DNA of 64,000 nt, taken from contig JAAVWC010000015.1 in NCBI GenBank assembly GCA_023910675.1, positions 47,031 through 111,030 on the forward strand, read 5' to 3'. Below are positions 10,674 through 19,510 of this stretch, one piece after another; position 1 is the first letter of the stretch; each line of letters starts with the position of its first letter. This DNA is from Gemmatimonas sp. GTDB lineage: Bacteria > Gemmatimonadota > Gemmatimonadetes > Gemmatimonadales > Gemmatimonadaceae. Under the pieces are notes generated by a model. That model saw nothing but the letters and a program-made list of their open reading frames with translations. It did no database searches and was not told the origin of the DNA. A program made the translations under genes and the position numbers.

Positions 10674-12961
10674 GCCAACCCCCTCCACCGACGGTAGCTC
10701 CATTCCGCGATCAGCATGACCGCCAACACGAGGAATACCGCCGGCATGTCCCACAGATCCTTCGCTTCGCGCACCGTCACGCCGGCGTTGGTGAAGGTGG
10801 CGTCATCGGCGAGCCGCGCCGCCTCGTCGAGCGGGTAGTAGCGCCCGCCGGTTTCGTCGGCAATGCGGCGCAGGAGCGGCGTGCGGAGTTCGGCCTGCGC
10901 CACGTCGGCACCACGCTCATCGACGAGCACCGTCGTCGTGACCGCCTGCACCGAGTCGCGGCCAGTCCGCGCGAGTGCATCGACGGTGTAACGACCCGTA
11001 TCGCGCGGCGTGAACGTTGCGCTGTAGCTGCCGTCGTCGCGCAAGGACCACTCAAGCGACAGCAGTTCACTTGTGCCCGTCGGGCTCATCACCGTTGCCG
11101 AAACGGTGGCGTCGTTGATGTCCAGGAACTCTGCGGTGGCAACCTGTGCACGCAACACCACCGGCTCTCCCGGGGCCACTCGCGCCGGTGTTGCCGTGAC
11201 GGCAAATGGCGCCGGCACATCATCCACCAGCCAGCGGATCATCTGGCGCCAGAAAGTCTGGTGCGTGCGGTCCTCGACGGGCGTATTGACGTCCATGCGC
11301 CAGAGCCAGGAATCCTGTACGCCGAACACCGCACTCATCCCGCGGCCATACCGCTGCCACGACAAAATCGGGATGTCGCTGCGTCCATCAGTGCTCCGAC
11401 CACTCAACAGCATCGTTGCGCCGGCGCGCAGCGCGCCGAGGCGGTTCACGATCGTCAGCGATGGCAGCGAATCCCAACGCTGCCGAGAGCCCGTGAGCGA
11501 TTCGCGCAACTGCAACGCCGGGTGTACCTCACCGGCACGCGTGGGGCGCAGCTGCACTTCGGTAGCGGGGCCCTCGGCATTCACCTCGCCGCGCGCGACG
11601 GTCAGCGGCAGCACATCGGAGAGCGGCGTCCCGGCAAAGCCACCCTCCGCGAGCGACGCGCGCCCGCCGAGCACGAGCAGGGCGCCGCCGCGCACGCTCA
11701 CGAAGTCGGCGAGCATGCGCAGCTGATCGCCGGTGAAGAACGCCGCTTCGACACTCCCGAGAATGATGGCGCGATACGCGAACAGTTCGTCGCGCGTGGT
11801 GGGGAAGCCGTTGAGCAGTTCGAGGCTGTCGCGCACGCCGAGGCGCAGGTATTTCTTGTCGGCGCTCCGCATGAGTCCCACCACGACCACCGCGCTGTCG
11901 TCGTTCACGGCGCGACGCAGAAAAGCGAACTCCGGTCGCGGTTCGCCTTCGACGTACAACACCCGATCGGGACCGCCACGCACTTCGAGGCTCGTCTGCC
12001 ATTCGTTGTTCTGCGTCACGATTTCGCTGGGGAGCGGCGCGACCCGCACCGCGAGCCGATGCACGCCCACCGGCAGCGGCGGAATACGTACGCGTACGGT
12101 CGTGAGATCACCGCGCGCGGGCGGCGCGACGGTTTCTGTGGCGACCACGCGCCCGTCGGCTTCAAGGGTGAGCGGTACGGCGTTTCGCCCAAGGCCACGC
12201 ACACGAACATCGACTTCTACCACACCGGCCGCGCCGGAAAGCATGCGCCGCGGCGCCTGCACCCGCTCGATGGCGATATCGCGATCAAATCGCTCGCGCC
12301 CCACACCAACCGTGTAGACCGGCACGCGCCGTGCGCGCAGCGCGAGCAGCGCGTCGTCCATGGATGCGGTGCCGTTGTCGGCACCGTCGGAGACCAGAAC
12401 GACACCGGCGAGCGGCATCCCTTCGAGGTCGTCGCGCGCGTCCTGCAGTGATTGCGCGAGGTCCGAGCGCGTGCCGGTGGCGTGCACCTCACCGGCGCTG
12501 CGCACCGGTGTCGCACCGGCGGCGAAACGGAAACGTCGCAATGCGAAACGCGTGGCCAGCGATCGCATGAGCGCGCTGCTGTCGGCAAACGTGCGCTGGA
12601 CCGCTGCGAGCCGCGTGCTGCTGTCGGCATCGGCAATGCGCATGCTGCGTGAATCGTCGTAGAGCACCGCGAGCACATTGCGCTGCGGCACCGCTGCGGC
12701 GGTCACGAGCCCCGGACGAAACAGACAGGCAACCACCAGAAGCAAAGCCGCCAGGCGCAGCGCACCGAGCACGGCGCGATCGCGAAGCGGGAGGGTGCGC
12801 AACCGACTGTGCGTGAAGAGCACGAGCAGCACGAAGGCAATCGCCGCCGCCGAGAGCAGGACCACGGGCAACACGGGCGCCACCACGAATTCCCCGCGGG
12901 CAAATGCGCGCGGGGGATACTTGAAGAGCCACGTGCCAATCGTGTCGAGCCAGGATCCCAC
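10670..12961 (-). CDS. Membrane protein with VWA and glutamine-amidotransferase-like domains
   Basis: The first gene of the minus-strand operon encodes 763 aa. Two N-terminal membrane helices (about 26-47 and 62-80) precede a VWA domain whose MIDAS motif is LYDDSRSMR (DxSxS). Beta-sandwich segments follow, then an amidotransferase-like flavodoxin fold (DRVLYVEGEPRPEFAFLRR, ILGSVEAAFF, GGALLVLGGR), more beta-sandwich, and a final membrane helix (MPAVFLVLAVMLIAEW). Similar proteins sit beside MoxR genes in many bacteria as the large extracytoplasmic VWA partner. No catalytic Cys of a true amidotransferase is visible. Confidence 0.78.
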   Translation of the reverse strand: MGSWLDTIGTWLFKYPPRAFARGEFVVAPVLPVVLLSAAAIAFVLLVLFTHSRLRTLPLRDRAVLGALRLAALLLVVACLFRPGLVTAAAVPQRNVLAVLYDDSRSMRIADADSSTRLAAVQRTFADSSALMRSLATRFALRRFRFAAGATPVRSAGEVHATGTRSDLAQSLQDARDDLEGMPLAGVVLVSDGADNGTASMDDALLALRARRVPVYTVGVGRERFDRDIAIERVQAPRRMLSGAAGVVEVDVRVRGLGRNAVPLTLEADGRVVATETVAPPARGDLTTVRVRIPPLPVGVHRLAVRVAPLPSEIVTQNNEWQTSLEVRGGPDRVLYVEGEPRPEFAFLRRAVNDDSAVVVVGLMRSADKKYLRLGVRDSLELLNGFPTTRDELFAYRAIILGSVEAAFFTGDQLRMLADFVSVRGGALLVLGGRASLAEGGFAGTPLSDVLPLTVARGEVNAEGPATEVQLRPTRAGEVHPALQLRESLTGSRQRWDSLPSLTIVNRLGALRAGATMLLSGRSTDGRSDIPILSWQRYGRGMSAVFGVQDSWLWRMDVNTPVEDRTHQTFWRQMIRWLVDDVPAPFAVTATPARVAPGEPVVLRAQVATAEFLDINDATVSATVMSPTGTSELLSLEWSLRDDGSYSATFTPRDTGRYTVDALARTGRDSVQAVTTTVLVDERGADVAQAELRTPLLRRIADETGGRYYPLDEAARLADDATFTNAGVTVREAKDLWDMPAVFLVLAVMLIAEWSYRRWRGLA

Positions 12962-13219
12962 GTGTGCTCAGCTGGTGAAGGGGACTGCCGGAACATTGGA
13001 CACCGCAGTCGGGCAAACGGTGCGCCTGCCCGAGATACATGGCCATCATCAGACAGTGCAGCGCGGCGCCGCCGCCGTCCACTGTTGACGCAGCAGCACC
13101 ACGGGATGTTGTAGGCGCTGCGCCACCGACCCGGCCATTAACGCCCGGTCCGGAATGTCGTCCAAGAGGGTGAGGCGGGCGCCGTGCGGGCGACCGCTGC
13201 ACTCAACCGGAAGGCTCTG

Positions 13220-13957
13220 ATGACACATATCCGTTCCCATCTGTTTCTCGCCGCGACGGTGGCGGGAGTGGCATTCTCTACTGGCGCGTCGGCGCAGGGG
13301 CCCGGCGGAGCTGGTGGTCCCCGTCCGCGTGGTGCGCAAGGCGGCGCTCCGGGGCTGGCGCGCGGTGTCGACGCTCAGGCGAGGGGCGGCGCGCGCGGCA
13401 ATCCGGCAGCCATGCTGCTCCGCATGCGGAGTCAGCTCAACCTCACCGAAGATCAGGTCAAGAAGCTGGAAGCGCTGCAGAACAGCGCGTCCCCGAAGCC
13501 GAACGCATCCGACCGTTTGCGGGCGCAGGCCGACCTCATGGACGCCATGCAGGGTGACGGAAACCTCGCGAAAGCGCGGACGGCACTCGACCGCATGAGT
13601 GCGTTACGCAACGAGCAGATGATTGCCGCCTTGCGGCAGCGTCAGGAGGTCCGGGCCGTGCTCACCACGGCGCAGAAGTCGACGCTCGACAATTTGCGCC
13701 AGCAGCGTGCGGGGAAGGCGCGGCGTGGTCGCGGGGAGGGCGGCCGCGGCATGAATCGTGGTCAGGGACCGCGAGGACAGGGTGCCCCAGGAATGGGCGC
13801 CGGTGGGATGCGCGGCCGTGGGATGGGTGGTCCCGGCATGGGCGGCCCCGGCATGGGTGGCCCCGGCATTGGACAACCGCCAATGGCGCCAAACGGCAAC
13901 CGCCGTCGCGGCATGATGCCGCCGGCCAGTCAGGATTTGCCGCCGGACAGCGTCTGA
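13220..13957 (+). CDS. Spy/CpxP-like periplasmic protein with Gly/Met-rich tail
   Basis: This 245-aa exported protein starts at the ATG at 13220, preceded by GGAAGG at 13209-13214. Its signal peptide ends near GASAQ. A helical domain follows with one LTxxQ-like motif (LNLTEDQVKKLEAL), as in Spy/CpxP chaperones and their heavy-metal-sensing relatives. A second similar motif is degenerate (VLTTAQKSTLDNL). The C-terminus is low complexity, with near-perfect repeats of GMGGP (nucleotides 13810-13870). It stands alone, divergent from the MoxR/VWA operon. A role in periplasmic protein folding or metal sensing is inferred from the family. Confidence 0.65.
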   Translation: MTHIRSHLFLAATVAGVAFSTGASAQGPGGAGGPRPRGAQGGAPGLARGVDAQARGGARGNPAAMLLRMRSQLNLTEDQVKKLEALQNSASPKPNASDRLRAQADLMDAMQGDGNLAKARTALDRMSALRNEQMIAALRQRQEVRAVLTTAQKSTLDNLRQQRAGKARRGRGEGGRGMNRGQGPRGQGAPGMGAGGMRGRGMGGPGMGGPGMGGPGIGQPPMAPNGNRRRGMMPPASQDLPPDSV

Positions 13958-13973
13958 CTCACGACAGTACGGC

Positions 13974-14006
13974 AACGGGGACCATCGCGCACTGATGGTC
14001 CCCGTT
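13974..14006. terminator. Bidirectional terminator hairpin
   Basis: A perfect 12-bp stem (13974-13985 with 13995-14006) around a 9-nt loop lies between two convergent genes that stop at 13957 and 14012. A short T run follows on the plus strand (GTCGTTT), so it can end transcription from both sides. Confidence 0.75.
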
Positions 14007-14011
14007 GTCGT

Positions 14012-14623
14012 TTAGTGCATCGCGAGTCGCCACCGCTGCACATCGGCAGGTGTATCCAGATCGAAGACCCCGTCGGCGAGAAACTCCGTCAGGGTGTCGG
14101 CGTGTTGCAATAGCGGACGCGCGCCCTGATCACCGCTGAGCTGTTCGAGCCTCGGCCAGTCCTCGCGCGGCAATACGGCGGGAATGCCGCGAACCTGCAC
14201 GCCATCATCACGGGTGTACAGCGACGCGACTCGGCGACTCCCCTCGGCGCGCGCGCACAGGGCTCGCAGGTGCGACGCAGAGACCGACGGCATGTCGCAC
14301 GCCGCAATGAGTACCGCCCGCGCATCGGGCCCGTGTAGACGCACCGTCTCAACACCCACGGCAATCGAGCGCCCCATCCCATCGGCCCACGCCGGGTTCT
14401 CCACGATGCGCACGGTCTCACCGACCAGCGCATCCCGCACGCGGGCCGCTTCGGCGCCCAGTACCACGACGACCATATCGCAGCCGGCCTCGCGTAGCGC
14501 ACGTGTCATGCGTACTACGGCCGTCGTACCGGAATGGTCTTGCAAGAGTTGCTTGGGTGTTCCCAATCGCCGAGACGCGCCGGCGGCGAGCAATACGCCG
14601 GCTACGCCGCTCGCTGTCGGCAC
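14012..14623 (-). CDS. mocA: Molybdenum cofactor nucleotidyltransferase (MocA-like)
   Basis: This 203-aa protein begins with the nucleotidyltransferase signature GVLLAAGASRRLGTPKQLL and has the second-half motif IAACDMPSVSASHL (metal-binding Asp). These are the hallmarks of the MobA/MocA family, which transfers CMP or GMP to molybdopterin. Adjacency to xdhC, only 3 bp downstream of that gene's stop, argues for MocA (cytidylylation for xanthine-dehydrogenase-type enzymes). The residue choice that separates MocA from MobA was not checked in detail. No molybdenum hydroxylase gene lies in the window. Confidence 0.82.
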   Translation of the reverse strand: MPTASGVAGVLLAAGASRRLGTPKQLLQDHSGTTAVVRMTRALREAGCDMVVVVLGAEAARVRDALVGETVRIVENPAWADGMGRSIAVGVETVRLHGPDARAVLIAACDMPSVSASHLRALCARAEGSRRVASLYTRDDGVQVRGIPAVLPREDWPRLEQLSGDQGARPLLQHADTLTEFLADGVFDLDTPADVQRWRLAMH

Positions 14624-14626
14624 AAC

Positions 14627-15859
14627 TCAGTGCTCCGGCGGCTCGGGCAGGTCGCAGCGCAGCGGCACCTCGGGCACGATGGGCGCGATGTCCCGAGTGA
14701 GCAGCTGCGGCGTCGGTGTGCGCGAATGAATGGGGCTCTGGCGCTCGCGCAAGAATCCCGAAGGACGCCCGTGCATGACCGCTTCGATTTCACCGATCGC
14801 TGCCAACGCGATCGACGCGGGACTTTCGCCCCCCAGATCGAGACCAATCGGGGCGTACAACTTGTGGCGCATGCGCGCGGTGAGCGGCGTTCCCAGCGCG
14901 AGCAGCGCGGCTTCGGCGTGCTCCACCAATTGCTCGGCGCGTTTGCGCGACCCCAATACCCCCACGTACCCCAATGGGAGCGGCAGCGTCGACGTCAGCC
15001 ACGCGCTATCCACCTCGAAGATGTGCGACAGCAGCGCGACCGCCGTGCGGCCGTCGTGCGGCAATTCGGTCAGTGCCTGGTGCACCGCATCGAGTTGACG
15101 GACATGGCGTCGCACGATCCCCTCAGGGACGTCGATGCTATCGAGCAGGGCGGGGCGGTGATCCAGCACCGTGACCTGCCAGCCCAGCGTGTGCGCGATG
15201 CGCGCGAAGGCCTCGGCGCCGCGGCCGGCGCCGACGCAGTGCAGCGCGACCGGCGCCACCAGTGGTTCGATAAAGACCGTGATGTCGTCGGCGACGGCAT
15301 GCTGCATGGCGTTCCCGGTGCGCATGGCCGTACGGGCCAGTGGCAACAGTTCGGCGGTGGAGACGAGACTCGCGTCGTCGTGCAGCACGTGCCACTTCCC
15401 GGGAGTGGGCACGCCATCGAGCAGCACACAGGTGGCCCCCCCACTGCTTGCGTCGAGGACCGTCACGACGGCGCCTCCCGACCGGCGCGCGCGCACCGCT
15501 TCCGCCTGGGCCATCCAGCGCCAGTCGGTGAGTGGTTCGAGCAGCAGATGGGCGACGCCATCGCAACGGGCGCCGAATCCCCAGATGCTTTCCAGGTCGG
15601 CGCGCAAATCATAAATCAGGCGCGCGGCGCGTCCGCTGGCGCACACCTCGGCGGCACGCGCGGCGACATCGCCCTCAAGGCAGCCGCCGCTGACGGCGCC
15701 GGCCAACACGCGACCTTCGGCGTCCACCAGCAAACGGGCGCCGGGCTGTCGGTACGACGACCCGTCCACCTGCACGAGCGTCGCGAGCGCCAGCGGCACT
15801 TGCGGGCGAGCCTGACGCGCGGCCTGTGCCGCGCGCGCGAGTTCGACAAAGCCGGTCAC
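14627..15859 (-). CDS. xdhC: XdhC/CoxI family molybdenum cofactor chaperone
   Basis: The 410-aa product has an N-terminal XdhC/CoxI domain (LATLVQVDGSSYRQPGARLL, GAVSGGCLEGDV) and a C-terminal Rossmann domain (LHCVGAGRGAEAFARIAH, LGYVGVLGSRKRAEQLVE, GLDLGGESPASIALAAIGEI). XdhC proteins bind and sulfurate molybdenum cofactor and hand it to xanthine-dehydrogenase-like enzymes. I place the start at the GTG at 15859, which has GGAG five bases upstream; an ATG at 15940 is an in-frame alternative. It forms a two-gene unit with the MocA-like gene and is divergent from the TetR/efflux operon. Confidence 0.85.
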   Translation of the reverse strand: MTGFVELARAAQAARQARPQVPLALATLVQVDGSSYRQPGARLLVDAEGRVLAGAVSGGCLEGDVAARAAEVCASGRAARLIYDLRADLESIWGFGARCDGVAHLLLEPLTDWRWMAQAEAVRARRSGGAVVTVLDASSGGATCVLLDGVPTPGKWHVLHDDASLVSTAELLPLARTAMRTGNAMQHAVADDITVFIEPLVAPVALHCVGAGRGAEAFARIAHTLGWQVTVLDHRPALLDSIDVPEGIVRRHVRQLDAVHQALTELPHDGRTAVALLSHIFEVDSAWLTSTLPLPLGYVGVLGSRKRAEQLVEHAEAALLALGTPLTARMRHKLYAPIGLDLGGESPASIALAAIGEIEAVMHGRPSGFLRERQSPIHSRTPTPQLLTRDIAPIVPEVPLRCDLPEPPEH

Positions 15860-16067
15860 AGGCGCTCCAGCGTCTCGGGGACATGCGAGCGGGGCGCCTG
15901 CAGAATGCGAGCGGATCCCTACCCTTGGGAAGAATAGGGCGCGCATCGACCTCCCGCCAACCGATCCGACCAACCGGTACGACCTCGACCGACATGGTGG
16001 TCCCGACCACCGCAACCTCGGCGGCCCCGCCGTCGTTTTCCACCTCACGATCTTTACATGTGGTGAA

Positions 16068-16103
16068 TGCAAGTACCCACTTACCTGCAAGCAGGTGCTT
16101 GCA
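16068..16103. promoter_or_regulatory. Probable TetR operator
   Basis: In the 259-bp gap between the divergent xdhC and tetR genes lies a palindromic block. It holds the 14-bp palindrome ACCTGCAAGCAGGT (16083-16096) flanked by an outer inverted pair TGCAAGTACC (16068-16077) and GGTGCTTGCA (16094-16103). The core word CTGCAAG/CTTGCAG recurs three times. This is the expected shape of a TetR operator, 16 bp upstream of the tetR ATG, and suggests autoregulation of the efflux operon. Confidence 0.6.
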
Positions 16104-16118
16104 TATCCTTGTGGTAAT

Positions 16119-16784
16119 ATGACCGACGACCACAGACATCGCATTCTGCAGGCCGCCGCCCGCGTCTATGCCCAACACGGGTGGCGCGGGTCGACGACCA
16201 AGCGCATCGCCGAGGAGGCCGGGGTGAACGAAGTGACGCTGTTCCGTCATTTTGGCGCCAAGGACGCGCTTCTCGAGCAGATGATGCTGCATCTCACGGA
16301 GCCCAAGGAGGGGATGACCCTTCCGGCGGTTCCGGGCGATCCGGCGGCGGAGCTCGAGGGCTGGGTGCGTGCGCACCACACGGAGATGTGTGCCCGGCGC
16401 CCGTTCATCCGGCAGCTCGTGTCTGATCTGCAGGAGCACCCCGATCTGCACCCCTGCGCCACCAACGGCCCCAACAGCGCGACCTCTCAGCTGCGCGGCT
16501 ACGTCGAACGCCTGCACACCATGGGCTTCGTCGAGCACCACGATTCGACGAGCGCAGCCGACCAGTCGGCGGCCGTCACGATGCTCATGGGCGCTGTCTT
16601 TGCCGATAGCATGAACCGCGATCTGATGCCGGAGATGTTCCCGCAGCCGGTCGACGTCAGCCTGCGCTCCTACGTGCGGTTTTTCCTTCGTGGCCTCGGG
16701 GGTTCCCTCCGTCTTGCGACGGTCGCTGCGTCCGACCGCGATCAATCGTCCTCCGTTCCGCCTTCACCCGTGGGCTCCGAATGA
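16119..16784 (+). CDS. TetR-family transcriptional regulator of the efflux operon
   Basis: This 221-aa repressor has a clear N-terminal TetR helix-turn-helix (residues about 5-55; ILQAAARVYAQHGWRGSTTK, RIAEEAGVNEVTLFRHFGAK). The C-terminal ligand-binding half is variable, as usual. The start is taken at the ATG at 16119. Its stop overlaps the start of the tolC-like gene, so regulator and pump components form one operon. It probably represses its own operon through the palindromes at 16068-16103 and is released by a pump substrate; the ligand cannot be told from sequence. Confidence 0.88.
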   Translation: MTDDHRHRILQAAARVYAQHGWRGSTTKRIAEEAGVNEVTLFRHFGAKDALLEQMMLHLTEPKEGMTLPAVPGDPAAELEGWVRAHHTEMCARRPFIRQLVSDLQEHPDLHPCATNGPNSATSQLRGYVERLHTMGFVEHHDSTSAADQSAAVTMLMGAVFADSMNRDLMPEMFPQPVDVSLRSYVRFFLRGLGGSLRLATVAASDRDQSSSVPPSPVGSE

Positions 16785-18340
16785 TGGCTCTCTCTCGTGC
16801 CCGCCGTTGGGGTGTGGCACTGCCTCTCGCCAGTGTCGCGTACCTGATGGTCCCCGGCGCGCTACCGGCGCAGGCGCCGCAAGCACCGACACCGTTGTCG
16901 CTGGCCGAAGCGCTGCGTCTCGCCAAGGGCAGCAGCGAAAGTGTCGGTATCGCGCGTGCCGGCGAGCAGCGCGCACGCGGACAAGTTGGCCAGCGGCGCG
17001 CGGCGTTGCTGCCGCAAATCAACACGACGCTCAACTGGCAGAAGCAGCTGCAGAATCAGTTTGCGGCGATTGCGTCGCGCAGTAACTCGTCGGGTGCCGG
17101 GGGCGGAACGGGCGGCGGGAGCGACACGACGTCGGCCGCCGACAATCCCATCACGCGGATCTTCGCCTCCCAGTACAACTTCAATTTCGGGCTGTCGGCC
17201 AGTCAGCCGATTTTCACCGGTGGTCGTCTCCGTGCCGATGTGCGCGCGGCGCAGGCGGCGCGGGAGTCGGCGGAGATCGGCATCACCAGCGCCGAAGCGC
17301 AGGTGCAGCTCGATGTCACGCAGGCGTACTACGATGCCCTCCTCACCGAACGCCTGTCGGCCATCGCTGACAGCACGCTCGTGCAGGCGGAGCGTACCCT
17401 CCGCCAGGTGCAGCTCACGCGCAACGTGGGGTCAACGTCTGAGTTCGAGCTGATCCGTGCCCGCGTCACGCGCGACAATCAGCGGCCGCAGCTGCTGCAG
17501 GCGCGCACTAGCCGGGAAGCGGCGCTCATGCGACTGCGCCAGCTGCTCGACCTGCCGGCCAACCAGCCGCTCCAGCTCACTGACAGCATTGCCGAATCGA
17601 CGGCGCCCGTTGAAGCGGCCGAAACGTTCACCTCGGTGAATGTGGACGCCGCACAGGTGCTCGCGCTCGATCCGCGGGTGCAGCGCAGCGTAGCCAGTGT
17701 CGTGTCGGCTACCGATACCACGGCGCGCGCGCGGGCCGCCGTCCGTCAGGCGCAGAAGAGCGTCGATGTGGCGCAGCTGCAGCTCAAGTCGACCAAGTCG
17801 CAGCGACTGCCGCAGCTGTCGGCCACGACGAACTATCAGCGGCTGGCATATCCCACGGGCGTGTTGCCGCGAAGCCTCGCGGACTTCTTCCCGAATTGGA
17901 CGGTCGGGATCGGTTTCTCGTATCCGCTCTTTACCGGCGGTCGCGTGCGCAACGAAATCGTGGCCGCTGAAGCGGGTGTCATCGAAGCACGGCAGCGGCT
18001 CAAGCTGGCGCAGGAAGGCGCCACGCTCGATGCCCGCCTGGCCGCGCTGCAACTGACTGAGGCCGAATCCAACTGGCAGGCGAGTATCGGCACCGCCTCG
18101 CAGGCGCAGCGGGCCTACGACATCGCGGAAGTTCGCTTCCGCGAAGGCATCTCCACGCAGCTCGAACTTTCCGAAACGCGCGTGCAGTTGCAGCAGGCAC
18201 TCGCCAACCGCGCGCGCGCTGCGCGTGATCTGCAGGTCGCGCGCAAGCGCCTGGAACTTCTCCCGTACCTTCCGCTGTCGCAGTCCGGCAGCGCGTCTGC
18301 CGCGCCGTCGGCCTCCACGACTACTGGACCTTCGCGATGA
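16781..18340 (+). CDS. TolC-family outer membrane efflux protein
   Basis: This 519-aa protein has a signal peptide (cleavage near LPAQA), two OEP repeats starting at LSLAEALRLAKG and again after about residue 260, and long amphipathic helices. The conserved segments FGLSASQPIFTGGRLRADV and VGIGFSYPLFTGGRVRNEI are the duplicated beta-barrel entry strands of TolC proteins. A low-complexity Ser/Gly/Thr insert lies near residues 100-125. Start ATG 16781, with a second ATG directly after, overlaps the tetR stop; its own stop overlaps the next gene by 4 bp. It forms the outer-membrane channel of the RND pump. Confidence 0.92.
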   Translation: MMALSRARRWGVALPLASVAYLMVPGALPAQAPQAPTPLSLAEALRLAKGSSESVGIARAGEQRARGQVGQRRAALLPQINTTLNWQKQLQNQFAAIASRSNSSGAGGGTGGGSDTTSAADNPITRIFASQYNFNFGLSASQPIFTGGRLRADVRAAQAARESAEIGITSAEAQVQLDVTQAYYDALLTERLSAIADSTLVQAERTLRQVQLTRNVGSTSEFELIRARVTRDNQRPQLLQARTSREAALMRLRQLLDLPANQPLQLTDSIAESTAPVEAAETFTSVNVDAAQVLALDPRVQRSVASVVSATDTTARARAAVRQAQKSVDVAQLQLKSTKSQRLPQLSATTNYQRLAYPTGVLPRSLADFFPNWTVGIGFSYPLFTGGRVRNEIVAAEAGVIEARQRLKLAQEGATLDARLAALQLTEAESNWQASIGTASQAQRAYDIAEVRFREGISTQLELSETRVQLQQALANRARAARDLQVARKRLELLPYLPLSQSGSASAAPSASTTTGPSR

Positions 18341-19503
18341 TTACCACGCTGCGCCGCACGGCGCCTCTCGCTCTGTTGATGCTTTCGGCTGCCGCGTGCG
18401 GGACGAAGGACGCCGCCGAAGCGCCCGATGCCTCGAACACGCCACAAACCATCGGTCCCGACAATATCGCTGTGGCGGCCGTCGATACCTTGAGCAGCGG
18501 GCCGGCCATCTCCGGTACGCTCACCGCCGATCGTGACGCGCGTATTCGTGCCGAAGTGGGCGGCGCGGTGCTCCAGGTGTACGTCGACGCCGGCGAGCGG
18601 GTCAGCGAAGGCACGCTCCTTGCCCGCATCGACGACTCGGCCGTTCGGGATGCCGCCATCTCGGCACGCTCCGGCGTGACGCAGGCCACCGTCGCCGCGC
18701 AGCAGGCCGAGAAGGAGCTGCAGCGCGCCCGGTCGCTGGTGGCGGCCGGTGCCATTGCCGAACGCGATGTCGAAAGCGCCGAACGTGGCAATCTGTCGGC
18801 GCAGGCCGTCCTTGCAGATGCGCGCGCCCGGCTCTCGTCGGCCGAGAAGAACCTCCGCAACACGCAGGTGCGCGCGCCCTTCGCCGGTGTGGTCGCGGAA
18901 AAGAGCGTGAGTCCGGGCGATATCCTCGCACCGGGGGGCGCGTTGTTCACCGTGATCGACCCGCGCAGTCTGCGTGTCGACGCGTCGGTGCCCGCTGCCG
19001 CACTGAGTGAGGTGAAAGTCGGTGCACCGGTACGTTTCACCGTGAACGGTACCGATCGCGAACTCGAGGGACGCATCACGCGCGTGTCGCCCATGGTGAA
19101 TGCGCAAACGAAGCAGGTCGCTATTCAGGCCTCCATTCCCAACAGCGCGGGCGTGCTCGTTGCCGGTTTGTTTGTCGACGGGCGTGTGGCGGCGGAGAAG
19201 CGCGTTGGCGTCCTGGTGCCCGAGGCCGCCGTCGATCAGACCGGTATCGTGCCCAATGTCATGCGCCTCAAGGGCGGCATGGTCGAAAAAGTCGAAGTGC
19301 AGGTGGGATTGCGTGACGATGCGGCGGAACGTGTCGAAATCACCGCGGGCCTCGCCGGCGGCGACACGGTGCTGCTTGGCGCTGCACGCGGCATCACCAT
19401 TGGGACGACGGTCCGGGTCGCGGCGCCCACGGATGCCGCACGCAGCACGACGCCGAAGAGCGCCACTGTGACGCCGGACTCGGCAAAGCCCTCCAAGAAC
19501 TGA
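18337..19503 (+). CDS. RND efflux membrane fusion lipoprotein
   Basis: The 388-aa product begins with a lipoprotein signal ending in a lipobox (LSAAACG, Cys at about residue 20), then the biotinyl-lipoyl/hairpin/beta-barrel order of HlyD/AcrA periplasmic adaptors: RIRAEVGGAVLQVYVDAGERV, a helical hairpin, LRNTQVRAPFAGVVAEKSVSPGDI, and a barrel with VGAPVRFTVNG. It links the inner-membrane RND pump to the TolC-like channel encoded on either side. The ATGA overlap with tolC and the 7-bp gap to the pump gene mark a coupled operon. Confidence 0.92.
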   Translation: MITTLRRTAPLALLMLSAAACGTKDAAEAPDASNTPQTIGPDNIAVAAVDTLSSGPAISGTLTADRDARIRAEVGGAVLQVYVDAGERVSEGTLLARIDDSAVRDAAISARSGVTQATVAAQQAEKELQRARSLVAAGAIAERDVESAERGNLSAQAVLADARARLSSAEKNLRNTQVRAPFAGVVAEKSVSPGDILAPGGALFTVIDPRSLRVDASVPAAALSEVKVGAPVRFTVNGTDRELEGRITRVSPMVNAQTKQVAIQASIPNSAGVLVAGLFVDGRVAAEKRVGVLVPEAAVDQTGIVPNVMRLKGGMVEKVEVQVGLRDDAAERVEITAGLAGGDTVLLGAARGITIGTTVRVAAPTDAARSTTPKSATVTPDSAKPSKN

Positions 19504-19510
19504 GCTGACC

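Noticed and set aside
13049..13339. Minus-strand frame between the VWA operon and the Spy-like gene
   Set aside because: A stretch near RLTLLDDIPDRALMAGS looks protein-like, but it overlaps the Spy-like gene and has no recognised family or start.
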